This document shows, in pieces, positions 33,242 through 43,422 of a stretch of 64,000 bases of DNA; the stretch's first letter is position 1, and each line of letters begins with the position of its first letter. Origin of the DNA: Cladobotryum mycophilum (taxonomy: Eukaryota; Ascomycota; Sordariomycetes; Hypocreales; Hypocreaceae). A program made the position numbers and the translations under genes. The stretch is from positions 496,001-560,000 of the forward strand of contig CM071589.1 in NCBI GenBank assembly GCA_036429605.1, read 5' to 3'. The notes under the pieces were generated by a model that saw only the letters and a list, made by a program, of their open reading frames with translations, ran no database searches and was not told the origin of the DNA.

Positions 33242-34342
33242 ATGGACAGCGCCTATGAAAAGGAGCTAAAAATAGCTTTCGGGGCTCTTCAAAATGCTTC
33301 CAAGCTGAGCCAGCTTATAATCTCCTCTAAAGACAAGGGCGTCATCGAAAAGGAAGATCTCAGTCCTGTTACCATTGCTGATTTCGCCATACAGGCGCTT
33401 CTCATCGGGACATTCAAGAATGCCTTTCCCAATGACACGTTTGTCGGTGAAGAGGATGCCGCTGACTTGAGGACTAACTCGGTGCTCTTGGAGCGTGTGT
33501 GGGAGCTGTTGAACCGGATTGCTGGCGATGAGGCGGCTCTGTCGACGTGCACCCTGCCCCGGACGAAAGAGCAGATGTGCGATCTGATTGACCAGGCTGG
33601 TTCTAGTAGTCCCGGAGGACACGGATCTGGTCGGGTGTGGGTGTTTGATCCTATTGATGGGACAAAGACGTATCTGCGGGGAGAGCTTTATGCCATCAAT
33701 ATCGGCTTGATCGTCGATGGGAAGCAGGCTGTGGGCGTTGTGGGGTGCCCAAACATGTCTATCGACGCCAAGGCTCCCCTTCACAACAGAGACATTGACC
33801 CTTTAAGTGAAGGATGCATTGCCTACGCCGTCAAGGGTCGCGGAGCGTTTGTCCGACCGATGCATGAGGGAACCACATCCTCTACAGCTCTGACATCAAG
33901 AAGATTAGAACTGCAGCCGCCTATTCTAAACTTGAAGGACATTCGCTTCGTTACCTGCGTTGGAATCGTGGACTCGGCACTGGACGGCGTCCACGAGGCC
34001 GTTGCAGAGAAACTCGGCGTCCCATTTCCAGGAAGCGATCTGGTGCCGTGGGTCTTGCGCTGGGCCGTGTTGGCGATGGGTCTGGGTAACACGACCGTCT
34101 GGGTCTACAAGCGTAGGGATCGCTATGCCAAGGCCTGGGATCATGCGGGGGCCATGCTCTTATATGAGGAAACGGGTGGCAAGATCACGGATGTGCATGG
34201 CAAAGATATCGACTGGACTGCGGGGAGGAAGATGAGCGCCAACTTTGGCTTTGTTGCTGCGCCGGCTGATGTTCATGCCAAGGTGCTGGATGTGGTCCAC
34301 TCAGTTCTACGGGAACAAGGGAGACATGAATATCTGGAATAG
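33242..34342 (+). CDS. MET22: 3'(2'),5'-bisphosphate nucleotidase (HAL2/MET22 family)
   Basis: Hydrolyses 3'-phosphoadenosine 5'-phosphate to AMP, which keeps sulfate assimilation and RNA processing free of PAP inhibition; in yeast it is Li+/Na+ sensitive. One exon, 366 residues. Metal-binding motifs of the inositol-monophosphatase superfamily are present: SPVTIADFAIQ (41-51), FVGEEDA (about 68), FDPIDGTKTYLRGELY (about 135-150) and AWDHAGAMLLYEETGG (about 300). GRKMSANFGFVAAP lies near the end. The length is close to yeast Hal2 (357). The first ATG gives the standard N-terminus. It is divergent from the OB-fold-like gene. Confidence 0.9.
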   Translation: MDSAYEKELKIAFGALQNASKLSQLIISSKDKGVIEKEDLSPVTIADFAIQALLIGTFKNAFPNDTFVGEEDAADLRTNSVLLERVWELLNRIAGDEAALSTCTLPRTKEQMCDLIDQAGSSSPGGHGSGRVWVFDPIDGTKTYLRGELYAINIGLIVDGKQAVGVVGCPNMSIDAKAPLHNRDIDPLSEGCIAYAVKGRGAFVRPMHEGTTSSTALTSRRLELQPPILNLKDIRFVTCVGIVDSALDGVHEAVAEKLGVPFPGSDLVPWVLRWAVLAMGLGNTTVWVYKRRDRYAKAWDHAGAMLLYEETGGKITDVHGKDIDWTAGRKMSANFGFVAAPADVHAKVLDVVHSVLREQGRHEYLE

Positions 34343-36164
34343 GTCTTTTCGGGTCGATGATTGGACATGGCATAAACGGAATTGGGCCGAAAACAAGAGA
34401 AGACAAGATATCGAGAAATAGTACGCAAGCGAAGTTGCCAAAGTACGATCCAAGGACCAAATCTCAAAGGCTATCATGTCTGGTAATTGTGGTCATGGTA
34501 GGCAGAGTTTCTATAAATAGCAAAGAGGCCTTTGATGGCGATAATTCGCATATTTCTGTTTTTGCAAGGGTGTATCCTGTGCTGAGAACTTGGGTCCCTG
34601 TGCCCACGGTATCCAACCTGTGCGAAAGGGCGCAATCGATAGCTTTATCTATCAGCTTCTTATTGGATGGAGCTTCTCGATTATGATTTGGCAACTGTAT
34701 GTCTCTGGCTTGTCACATTGCATGTTACTGTGATGGTAGCGCGCCCCTCCCTTCAAATAACTCATTCGTTGCACCAACCAAATTTAACTTCATCCCCCTC
34801 CAAGCAGAGCCCCTCACATTTCCAAGTTTTCAAGGCTGACAGCTTGCATAGCGTAGGGATGCTACGCGGTGGGGATGTGAGCCAGGGGTGAGATGGGGGA
34901 GGAGGGGGCACTGTACCCTTGGCTCACATATTCCAGGGCTTCCTCCCGTTGGATGAGCTCAGCGAAGGACACTACGAACTGTAAACTGGAAGTCAGAGTA
35001 TCCACGACAGCCAGTTTCGGACCTAAAAGGGAGGACTTATACAAGGCACGCTCCTCGTTCTTGATGAACGCGGCCACGGTTCCATCCACGATGGTCATAG
35101 TGTTTTCCCTCGACACGGCTTAGCGGGAACTAAAACACGGGGGCCAGCCGCGTTTGACTCCTGAATGGCACATCCCTTCTGAGACATTGTGGATGGGAGC
35201 GAGCGAGCGGTCAGTTCCTCTCTATTCAGCATGTGCGCACTTGACCAGGCACACAGCCACCAGAGTGACTTTTGATAAGGATTAGCTACGAGTGTTAGCG
35301 GTACCGTATACACCTCTATGGGGGACTCGCCAGCACAGTTCAGCAGCGAGATTGATTGGCTTGCTGTCCCGCCCAGGGAACCGGATGCGTCTCTACCCGG
35401 CCCGGGGGAGGGGGGATGCTCCATTTTCTCTTTTTTAATAGGTGCTATAAATGTAAGGCTCGGCAATCTTTGCTGTCCGTAGGGGACATCATTCTGCAAC
35501 GCACACGGCTCGAGATGGTAGAGGTGATGCATGTCTCATATCATATGAGTAAGTCGACTTGGGGACATTCCGGCACTGCAAGGAGGTCTTTTTTCTTCTT
35601 CTTTCTCTGAGAGCCGCCGCAACCTTAAATTCGAGCGGAGCAAAGACATTCATTTTGTCATCTAGCATTTGATCACACTTTGGCATTGAGGCTAGCTGTG
35701 ATGGTGGTGGTGATGTGTCGCAACTGGAACCCTGTTTCGTAATATGTCGTCGTCTCTCGACCAATCGAATGTGCCACATCAAGGATAACATATTCTGCGA
35801 TATTATGTGAGAATATCTAGAACGGAAAGGATTGAATTGTAGGCGTCGTAATGGGATCGAGCTATTCGGATAGATATAGGTAATAATATTAGCGTCAACC
35901 TATAGAGACGCAATGTCAGGGTATGCGCGCGTCTGAACTAGGGTATGAGGTTCACATGCCTTGGGCTGTTATGCTAAATAGATGAAAAGGAGGAGCATTG
36001 AGTGACTAAAGTAATCTCGACTTCGTGTATATAAGATGCGTGGCAACCTCCATGTCCCGTCTTCATTTCGAGCATCTATTCTTCATCTCTCCTGGCCGTC
36101 TACAAAAGAACCCAACTTCAACCTCTCCATCCAAGGCAAACTCTCCAATCTCCATTCCGCCACC
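34343..36164. other. Intergenic, no recognised gene
   Basis: 1.8 kb with several short overlapping frames. A minus frame at about 34862-35116 reads like coding sequence but has no intron, family or support. The sequence just before 36165 (CACC before the ATG, TATATAA near 36028) fits a promoter and leader of the next gene. Confidence 0.45.
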
Positions 36165-37438
36165 ATGTCGAACCAGTACCGTGACTATGGTGAGCTCAGG
36201 GTCACCATGACCTCCCAGTACACCTTTGCCTGGAGCGATCAAGGCAGTGGCGCCGCAAGGAACGTCACCTTTTGGCAGCCAAAGCCGCAGGCACCTTTGG
36301 CCACCCAAGCTACGACGACATCAACAACAAGAGGGCCACGTTGTTGATTGGGAGGAATCCGAACGTGGGCCCGCCGCCTGGTAAGGGGGCTGCTCTCGTC
36401 GAGCCCCAAGGCTATAGCAGGATGTGGATAGATCAGAAGAGCGGCGGGGACCATAACGGCTCCATGTGGAGACCCATCGCCCCTCCCGGCTATGTGTCCC
36501 TGAGTGACGTTACCGTCAAAGGTTGGAGTTCGCCGCCAAACAACTTGGTCTGGTGCATCAGATCGGATCTCGTTGTCCAGGGACTCTACGAGGGCTCGAG
36601 CGTATGGGACGACAAGAAGTCTGGGTCTAAGAACGATGTTTCCTGCTGGCGCATCGTACCGGATACCAATGGCATCACCGGCAACGAGAATATTGCCGTC
36701 CAGACTGACGGCTTCAGGGCCAGCCAAAACTATGAAAAGCCCCACGCCCCATTCGCCCGCATGTTCGCCCTCAAACTCCCCAAGAATTTCAAGGACTTCA
36801 CGGCTCCGACCCCAAGGCTGGACCGGGACAATCTCCCCAAACAGGGTACCATATTCAACGAGACGGAGCAAGCCGCCGTGATTCTTCCATTCGTCTCCCA
36901 TTTCCCTCCTACTGACGAGCGGTGCCTTGCCAACATCTCCAAGCCATTCTGTAGGTTTAGCAGAACCATAGCATGGTATACCAATGGAGTCTGGTCCAAT
37001 AACGCCCGTGGCGAAGTCACTCGCAGAAGTGTGGTCACCTTTGGCATCAGCAAGACGCAAAGCACCGAGATAACGCACAGCGCGGGCATCTCAGTTTCGG
37101 CAAGCGCTGGCATCGGTTTCGTCAACTTTGACGTTAGCCTCAACTACCAGTTCACCCACAGCAGCTCCACGTCCTTCACGGAATACACGGAGAAGGTTGA
37201 GGCGGAGGACTTTGTGGTGCCTGCATATCACGCCACCGTGCTGTTTACCAAGAGGGTTTGGTTAAGGGCCGCCCGCATGGATGGAACTATCGTCATGGTT
37301 AGCATATCGTTGGATTCCTACGATGAGAAATACTATGTTGGAGTTGACTACCCCAAGCCACCGGGGGAGGCTACGGCCTTGGAGGAGGCTGAGGCCTTGG
37401 AGACGCCGCAGACGGAGGAGCCCAAAGTAGAGGAGTAG
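36165..37438 (+). pseudogene. Vps62-like (DUF946) protein, frameshifted
   Basis: The N-terminal two thirds carry the repeated Vps62/DUF946 pattern, with Gly-Ser-Gly next to a Trp-Arg/Gln-Pro motif (DQGSGAARNVTFWQP, GDHNGSMWRPIAPPGY, SGSKNDVSCWRIVP). The C-terminal part (about 37000-37330) is rich in alternating Ser/Thr and Val/Ile, as in beta-hairpin pore-forming or aerolysin-like folds; that is inference and no activity is claimed. The ATG at 36165 has a strong CACC context. The reading frame from this ATG and the main frame meet around 36270-36290 and are offset by one base, so the gene is broken or the assembly is wrong there. A GTGAGC inside could start an intron, but it would remove a conserved repeat. 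It ends in an acidic Glu-rich tail. Confidence 0.6.
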
Positions 37439-37636
37439 CGTTGAATGTTTATTTGAAGACGAATAATAAAGTACGACAGGACTTTTGTATGCATGGGTAC
37501 AGCGAGCTGAGTATTTGAAATACATGAACTTGTTGGTCTTCCGTGCAGAAGTAACCATGTCAACGTGTCTCGATCATGAGGTCAAGCGTCGTTTCGGATA
37601 TCCAAGTCCAAATTTCTCGTACAACTTGAAGGCTAG

Positions 37637-37666
37637 GGGCCAGATCGGCCAGAGGATTAGCATAAG
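37637..37666 (+). repeat. Harbinger left terminal inverted repeat
   Basis: 30 bases matching the reverse complement of 41186-41215 without mismatch. TAG precedes it at 37634-37636. Confidence 0.94.
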
Positions 37667-37971
37667 AAAAATGCAAGATGTGGGGCAGAAAAAGAATAAC
37701 ACAGGGCCGGATTACCATTTTGAGAACTATGACCTGTACTAATCCAACGGCATCCTCCGCTCCAAAGTTATGCAAATTTGAAAATGTATCTTCTGACGCC
37801 TTGCTTGTTTGATCGTAGTGACTTGGCAACTATCCCTCATTAGGTGACCAGATTCTGCCGTATGTTATCCCCCAAAAAAAGAGGGATAACTTGATCCTCG
37901 AGTTCGAGCTGTGGCTTGCGGAACGTCAGCTTTGAATTCGAGATATTAATCATAACCACAACAACGCAGAA

Positions 37972-39264
37972 ATGGTGACTGACCTTCTTATGCAACTATA
38001 CGTCAGTTTGATAGCCCTTGGCTTCAAACTGACATTTCTAGAAAGCGCCATCGAGAGCGCCGAAGACAATGAGGTCAGCCGTCAAAGGATACACGAAGGG
38101 GGACCGGAGGCAGCGAATTTGCATATAATTTCACTGCTTAATAGCCCAAATGTTGTCTTCACATACCTTTTTCGAATGGAAAAGGCAATATTTGCTAAGC
38201 TCTGCAAATGGCTGCGCTTGAACACACAGTTGGCCGACACTCGTTATCAAACTGTTGAGCATAAAATTATGGTCTTCTTGTTCGTTATGGTGTTTGGGGC
38301 AACACAACGGGAAACAGCGTTCTTCTTCAAAATTGCTCAAAGCACTGTCTCGTCAGTATTCCACGAGGTCATTGATCCTATGAGGAAACTACACCTTGAG
38401 TTTGTCACCCAACCAAATGAAGCATCGCTATCCCCAGAGGTTGAACTGGAGCCAAAGCATGCTGCGTTTTCCGGTTGTATTGGTGCCATTGATGGGACCC
38501 ATGTGGCAGCGCATGTTCCTGCAAAATATCAGCATAAATTCTGGAACAGGAAAAATAAGCTTACGCAGAATGTATTCGCGGCTGTTCGTTTTGATAGAAC
38601 ATTTACGTACATTCTCGCGGGAGGGGAAGGTCGCCTTCATGATGCTCGTCTTTGCCGCCTTGCCTTTCTTCACGGGTTCAGGATTCCTGACGGTCGTTGC
38701 TACCTAGGGGACGCTGGTTTTGGAATACAGCCAGGTCTATTAGTACCATACCCAAACACTCGCTATCATTTGCAGGACTGGAGGGACGCTTTGAACAAGC
38801 CGGAGACGAAAGAAGAACTGTATAACTTACGGCATGCTCGCCTGCGGATTATCATCGAACAGACGTTTGGCGGGTTAAAACGCAAGTTCAAGATCCTCAG
38901 AGACAACCCACCAGAGTATAGCTTCGGAGACCAGGTTAAGATAGTGTATGCGACAACAGGCCTATGGAATTTCATTAGAAAAGATGGTATTCCAGGAGAT
39001 GAGAGTTCAAAATACGTCCCTGATGAACTCCAGTATGACATAGAAAGAGCAGCTGAGGTTATCCGCAATAGTTCGCCTCGAGATCTGCGTGACCATATTG
39101 CAAGAGCGAACTGGGACTCATATAGAAGTTATATGGAGGAAAAGGATGATGAAAATGATGAAAATGATGAATTTGATGATGTAGGGGAAGGTTTGGATGA
39201 CTCAAGCGATGAAAATGAAGATGAAGGGGGGATGAGGGCTTTTGAAGGTGGGAGGAAGTGGTGA
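37972..39264 (+). CDS. PIF/Harbinger transposase (DDE_Tnp_4 type)
   Basis: 430 residues in one exon. A helical N-terminal part with a helix-turn-helix-like stretch (FFKIAQSTVSSVFHEVI) precedes the catalytic core: CIGAIDGTHVAAHVP (Asp174), GGEGRLHDARLC, CYLGDAGFGIQP (Asp247) and RIIIEQTFGGLKRKFKILR (Glu296). Together these form the DDE triad of Harbinger nucleases. The C-terminus is highly acidic (EEKDDENDENDEFDDVGEG). The first ATG of the frame was taken. In other Harbinger elements the transposase needs its Myb-like partner for nuclear import and DNA binding; that partner gene is convergent, at 39892-40986. No lesions. Confidence 0.93.
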   Translation: MVTDLLMQLYVSLIALGFKLTFLESAIESAEDNEVSRQRIHEGGPEAANLHIISLLNSPNVVFTYLFRMEKAIFAKLCKWLRLNTQLADTRYQTVEHKIMVFLFVMVFGATQRETAFFFKIAQSTVSSVFHEVIDPMRKLHLEFVTQPNEASLSPEVELEPKHAAFSGCIGAIDGTHVAAHVPAKYQHKFWNRKNKLTQNVFAAVRFDRTFTYILAGGEGRLHDARLCRLAFLHGFRIPDGRCYLGDAGFGIQPGLLVPYPNTRYHLQDWRDALNKPETKEELYNLRHARLRIIIEQTFGGLKRKFKILRDNPPEYSFGDQVKIVYATTGLWNFIRKDGIPGDESSKYVPDELQYDIERAAEVIRNSSPRDLRDHIARANWDSYRSYMEEKDDENDENDEFDDVGEGLDDSSDENEDEGGMRAFEGGRKW

Positions 39265-39891
39265 TGTTGTGATATGTGGTGTTGAAGTTGATCTGATGCT
39301 TTGAGAAATTTGGGTTATTTTGGTATAGGATAGGTTATAGTAGGCTTTAGTGAATGAGATGCTATATTTACAGGGGGCTTTAGTGACTGTATCTGCTATA
39401 ATATAGTGGGGTTACTGCTAAAAGTTTTTTAATTACTAAAGGTGCTATATTTATAGTGGTTATAGTGCTATAACCGCTATTATTTAGTGAGCTATGAGGT
39501 CAATTCACGCCTGAAAAATTTTCACTGTACTAGCAGATGATTTTTCAACTTCTTTCTTACAGCTTTACACAGCAATCAAGTAATTATATATACTTTAAAA
39601 TTCCACTAAAAATCAAAAAGACATAATATAAATATTAAGAAAATCATAAAATCAATTTCATATACTAAAGATACTATATAATCAAGGAATTTTATATATC
39701 TTGTCTGGATGTGTTGAAATCCATGAGTGTTGTGATTGTGGATTACGTTGAGAAGGAGAAAGTCAGGGGCTTCAGTATAACCTCATAACCACCCGATTTC
39801 ATAGCTTCGAGAAGCTACCTCACCACACACAATAACCCCGCCTAATATCGATTTTATAGGCAAAAAAACCCACATTGCAATACCTTCAACC
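39265..39891. other. AT-rich spacer inside the Harbinger element
   Basis: 3' ends of the two convergent transposon genes. Very AT-rich with repeated TATAGTG/GCTATA words. No gene seen. Confidence 0.6.
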
Positions 39892-40986
39892 CTACACATC
39901 AACAACAACACTCTCATCAACCCTTTCTCCTAATATCTCCTCAAGCATCGCCAATTTAGCCATTTTATCATCTCTGAAGTTATTCCAACAGACTGCCATT
40001 AAAGGAACCGTTATTCCTTTCGCAAAGACGACAAGTTGCCGCCCAGAAAGGCGAAAAAGGCGTCGACAATCCTGAATGGCGAGATCTATATCCCCAGCTC
40101 CAGGTTCACGTTTCTGTTTAGCTGATATTGAACTGGAAATAGAACTCATACATCCCTCGATGGTTGAGGCAAGAGAGACCAACGATTGCATTGTCTGTCG
40201 CCGTATTTCAGGTGTATCTTCCGAAGCCCTGTTGTTTTGAGGTACACGGCGACGAACTGATTGAATTCGTCGTGCTTGATTTTCCGTTCCCGATGAACTT
40301 GGAACCTCGCTCTCAGCGTTCTCCGTTAACTGTGTGGCTAGGTCTATGGCATCGAATCCTTCATCATCGCCGGCAGAGACGATGAACCTGCCCATAGCCT
40401 CATTATCCTCGAATACATAGGCATACAGCCCAGGTCGTGGCAACCCGCGGATCTTCAACCACATGGCACCTGGACCATGAGCCTGACGGTAAGCATCCCA
40501 CTGTTCGTCGCTGGCATCAACCATGCCGCTATCTTCATCATAGGTAACACCAGTTCGTTCTGTTATCCACAGGAACATCCTGTGTTTGGTTCGCAGCGAT
40601 TTGAAATGGGTTATTAACTTGATTGTTTGCAGATTACTATGTGGAAACTGCTCTGTCATTGAGGGCAACAGGCGTTCCATCACAGCCTTGACGAATGTCG
40701 ACTTTGCTGACTGGAGATAACCCTCATTTCGAGCCTCTCTAAGAAGCTCGAGGAAAAAAATGCTCATTGCATCTGTCCATTGAGTTCTTCCTGACCTCGT
40801 TGCAGACCGGCTTCCTGTCGTTTGAGAAGACAAGGGGGAAACAGGAGGAGTTTCAGCAGGAATATTCTCAGTTCTCAGCGACGGTGTAGTCAACACAGCT
40901 TCGGGAGATGCTGGTAAGGCCTCGTTTTCTGACCTTATTGGTGTTACTACTTCAGAACTAACAGTCTGACTGTAGTTGTCTTCCAT
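39892..40986 (-). CDS. Myb/SANT-like DNA-binding partner protein of Harbinger
   Basis: 364 residues in one exon. After a Ser/Pro/Thr-rich N-terminus of about 70 residues comes a Myb/SANT-like trihelix domain (about 70-145): RTQWTDAMSIFFLELLREAR, SNLQTIKLITHFKSLRTKHR, FLWITERTGVTYDE. This is the DNA-binding type seen in fungal and plant Harbinger second proteins. A Trp/Gly stretch, GAMWLKIRGLPRPGLYAY, follows, then a basic region and an apparent coiled coil. The start is the first ATG (40986). The gene is convergent with the transposase and inside the same inverted repeats, so it is a transposon gene. No lesions seen. Confidence 0.85.
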   Translation of the reverse strand: MEDNYSQTVSSEVVTPIRSENEALPASPEAVLTTPSLRTENIPAETPPVSPLSSQTTGSRSATRSGRTQWTDAMSIFFLELLREARNEGYLQSAKSTFVKAVMERLLPSMTEQFPHSNLQTIKLITHFKSLRTKHRMFLWITERTGVTYDEDSGMVDASDEQWDAYRQAHGPGAMWLKIRGLPRPGLYAYVFEDNEAMGRFIVSAGDDEGFDAIDLATQLTENAESEVPSSSGTENQARRIQSVRRRVPQNNRASEDTPEIRRQTMQSLVSLASTIEGCMSSISSSISAKQKREPGAGDIDLAIQDCRRLFRLSGRQLVVFAKGITVPLMAVCWNNFRDDKMAKLAMLEEILGERVDESVVVDV

Positions 40987-41185
40987 TTTGACGGTATCAC
41001 GATATCATAAACACGCAATAGACGAAGCGACTGCGTTACAAACACCGTGCAGTACTTTTGGCGGTGTAGGCCAGTTCTACGAATCTGGAAGGCGGTCTGG
41101 CTACGTTTGCATAATTTTTGACAGGGGACAGGAAAAGTACTTCTGACCCGTTGTGCAAGTTCAAAGTCACTGTGGGGCAAACTGG

Positions 41186-41215
41186 CTTATGCTAATCCTC
41201 TGGCCGATCTGGCCC
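41186..41215 (-). repeat. Harbinger right terminal inverted repeat
   Basis: Exact inverted match of 37637-37666, followed by TAG at 41216-41218. Confidence 0.94.
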
Positions 41216-41218
41216 TAG

Positions 41219-42141
41219 GACTGCTAATAAGTTCCCACTGTGAATCTTCCGCTGACTATTACCTGCAAAACTGGTCCACAGGAATGGTTGGGTATAATTC
41301 AGGAGGCCTAAAGAACATGGAGGTTTTTGGTGCTCTAGATGTGTGTGTGTATTCCAAGATCAATCTGCTGCCAAGGTCTGGAGGATCCTCTAACAAGGGC
41401 TCTTGTATGGTTTATCTGATATTCTTCTAGAGCCTCACCCAACAGGCCTCAAAGGCAATCCCTTCCACAGTTACGTCGACTTTGGCGGTCCAGCATGCGT
41501 TTCTGCCAGGATGTTTCATGGGGAGATTTTGACAGCTCAGTCCTCCAACAGGGGGTCCTCGAACGATTATCGATCTGGAGTCATTTTCTGACACGCTGTC
41601 TGACTCAAAATATGCTTCTGATCCATCGACTTTCTTCAGGTTTAGAACGAGGCTCCTTCATATACACTCGGCCATCCACCTGGAAAAGCATATCAATCGC
41701 ACGACTGATTCAGAAAACACACTTCCTACTCGGAGACTGTGAGATTTGATCTACACACTATGCAAATGGCTAAAAATGATTCTTCTTCAGTTCCGAAACT
41801 AGCCTTGACAATTGTGGACTGAATGTTGACATGTTGCCAAACATCAGGCGTCTGGGAGATTACCTAGGCAACCATGATCACGCAATCCTCTTTACCGCGC
41901 CTCACAAAAATCTATTCACCTCACTTTGAATTCAGTTATAGATGACTTTTTATTTCATGTACGTGAGCAGTCCTATCCTTGTCTCTTACTTGACAAGAGA
42001 GTCAATATTCCGATCAGGCTACGAAGCAGGGTCACCCATCTAGCCCAGGCCCCATGCTGAGGCGTGCAAGGCTGGAAGCGCAGTCACATTGTAGATACAC
42101 AAGGCAATAGTTGCAGCTCAATTTTTTATTAGCCAAATTAT
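41219..42141. other. Intergenic, no gene seen
   Basis: Sequence between the Harbinger element and the 3' end of the SDR gene. Only short frames; no repeat recognised. Confidence 0.5.
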
Positions 42142-43422
42142 CTAACCCTTGGTATACACTCCGGTTGGAACGGAGTGATACCCCTTCTGCCCGACCTTAA
42201 AGGTCAGGTCGCTCCTCCACTCCCGCCCCCGAAGCAGCATATCTATCGTTCGATAGATGGTGTATTTGGGCCTCCAGCCCAACTCGCGCACGGCCTTGCT
42301 AGAATCGTACACGCGGTCGATGCGGGCAAGGTGTTTCCACCCTTTTCCCCCAAACACAGTGGGCACAGCGGGGACGTATTTGGCGAGGACAGCAGCGGGA
42401 TTCCTGTCCAGGGCCGCGAGAACACTTGGGAGCTCGAGAAAAGGTGTGGGCGCACTGATGATGAATTTGTCGAACTTGATCTCTCGGGCTTTGTTCATGG
42501 CGCAAAGGGCTGCAGAAACAATATCTTCCATATCGACGCGGCGGTATGACATCTCGAGGACCTTTAGATTTTCGTCTCCTATGGCGTTTCGTCGGTCTTC
42601 ATTGTCATCTTCCTCAGAGAAGAAGCGGCTAGTGCGTAAAATGATGACTGGAAGTTTGGTTTGTTTGTGCACAAGGTAGCACATGTCTTCGGCTGCGACC
42701 TTGGTCGCTCCGTAGATGTTCTTAGGGACAGGGACGACAGTCTCGTCAATCCAGACAGCTGGGTTACCAGGGCTGGAGGTTAGGGCAGCACCAAAGGCGC
42801 TGGTAGTACTGAAGAATATGAAGCTCTTGATTTGAGATCCGAGCTTGGCAGCCTCCTCCAGCAGCGTGAGAGTGCCCGTGATGTTCGTGTCGACAAACTG
42901 TTGCATGGTGTGCGTCTCAATATGCGGCTTGTGTAGAGTAGCGGTGTGAATGACGTGTTGAATAGGGTAAGAGCTGAAGATGCTGGCAACTAGAGCTCGG
43001 TCGGTGATGGAGCCGACAAACGTGGTATTCTCAGAGGGAAGGATGTCGATGCTAACGACATCAAAGCCCAACTCAGGCAAGGCCAGATTGAAGGCAGTAC
43101 CCAGATGACCAGTTGAGCCGGTGATGAGTGCGAGGGGTTTCTTGAACTCTCGAGGAGAGGTAATGACTGCCTCCTTGGGAGGCGTGAGGACCTCTTGAAG
43201 CGTCTCCTGGACTGACGCGATGGCCTCTTTATGAGGGGTAATGGCATCGTCAGAGGAGGTGATGAGAGACTTCTTGGGTTCCTCTGCGGTGATGGCAACG
43301 TCCTTGAGACGAGAAATGATGATTTCTTGTTTCAAAGAAGCGATGACTGGATCCTCTGAAGACGAGAGAAAAACTTGCTTGGAGGGTGTGACCGGCACCT
43401 TGGGCTCCTCTTGAGGAGGCAT
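42142..43422 (-). CDS. Extended short-chain dehydrogenase/reductase (NAD-dependent epimerase-like)
   Basis: 426 residues in one exon. The Rossmann fold begins at about residue 97 with LALITGSTGHLGTAF (GxxGxxG at 102-108). The catalytic YxxxK is NIYGATK (Tyr237, Lys241), with the upstream Ser in FFSTTSAFG. HTATLHKPH and VPAVPTVFGG complete an extended-SDR layout as in NDP-sugar epimerases; the substrate is unknown. An unusual N-terminal extension of about 95 residues is rich in Ser/Pro/Glu/Lys with repeated blocks (SSSEDPVIAS, ITSSDDAITP, TPPKEAVITSP). The true ATG is 43422; the longer open frame starts at TTG. Confidence 0.82.
   Translation of the reverse strand: MPPQEEPKVPVTPSKQVFLSSSEDPVIASLKQEIIISRLKDVAITAEEPKKSLITSSDDAITPHKEAIASVQETLQEVLTPPKEAVITSPREFKKPLALITGSTGHLGTAFNLALPELGFDVVSIDILPSENTTFVGSITDRALVASIFSSYPIQHVIHTATLHKPHIETHTMQQFVDTNITGTLTLLEEAAKLGSQIKSFIFFSTTSAFGAALTSSPGNPAVWIDETVVPVPKNIYGATKVAAEDMCYLVHKQTKLPVIILRTSRFFSEEDDNEDRRNAIGDENLKVLEMSYRRVDMEDIVSAALCAMNKAREIKFDKFIISAPTPFLELPSVLAALDRNPAAVLAKYVPAVPTVFGGKGWKHLARIDRVYDSSKAVRELGWRPKYTIYRTIDMLLRGREWRSDLTFKVGQKGYHSVPTGVYTKG

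Larger units (their letters stand above)
37637..41215. mobile_element. PIF/Harbinger DNA transposon, complete two-gene element
   Basis: This 3579-bp element is bounded by perfect 30-bp inverted repeats beginning GGGCCAGATCGGCC and flanked by a 3-bp TAG duplication (37634-37636 and 41216-41218). It contains a DDE transposase (plus) and a convergent Myb/SANT-like partner gene (minus), the standard autonomous Harbinger pair; both frames are open. TAG differs from the usual TWA target. The intact ends and genes suggest a young copy. Confidence 0.93.

Noticed and set aside
34862..35116. Small minus-strand frame as a gene
   Set aside because: The composition looks partly coding, but there is no family match, no intron and no promoter signal.
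36189..36276. GTGAGC...CAG intron at the start of the Vps62-like gene
   Set aside because: It would restore the frame but remove a clearly conserved Gly-Ser-Gly/Trp-Gln-Pro repeat, so a one-base offset is more likely.
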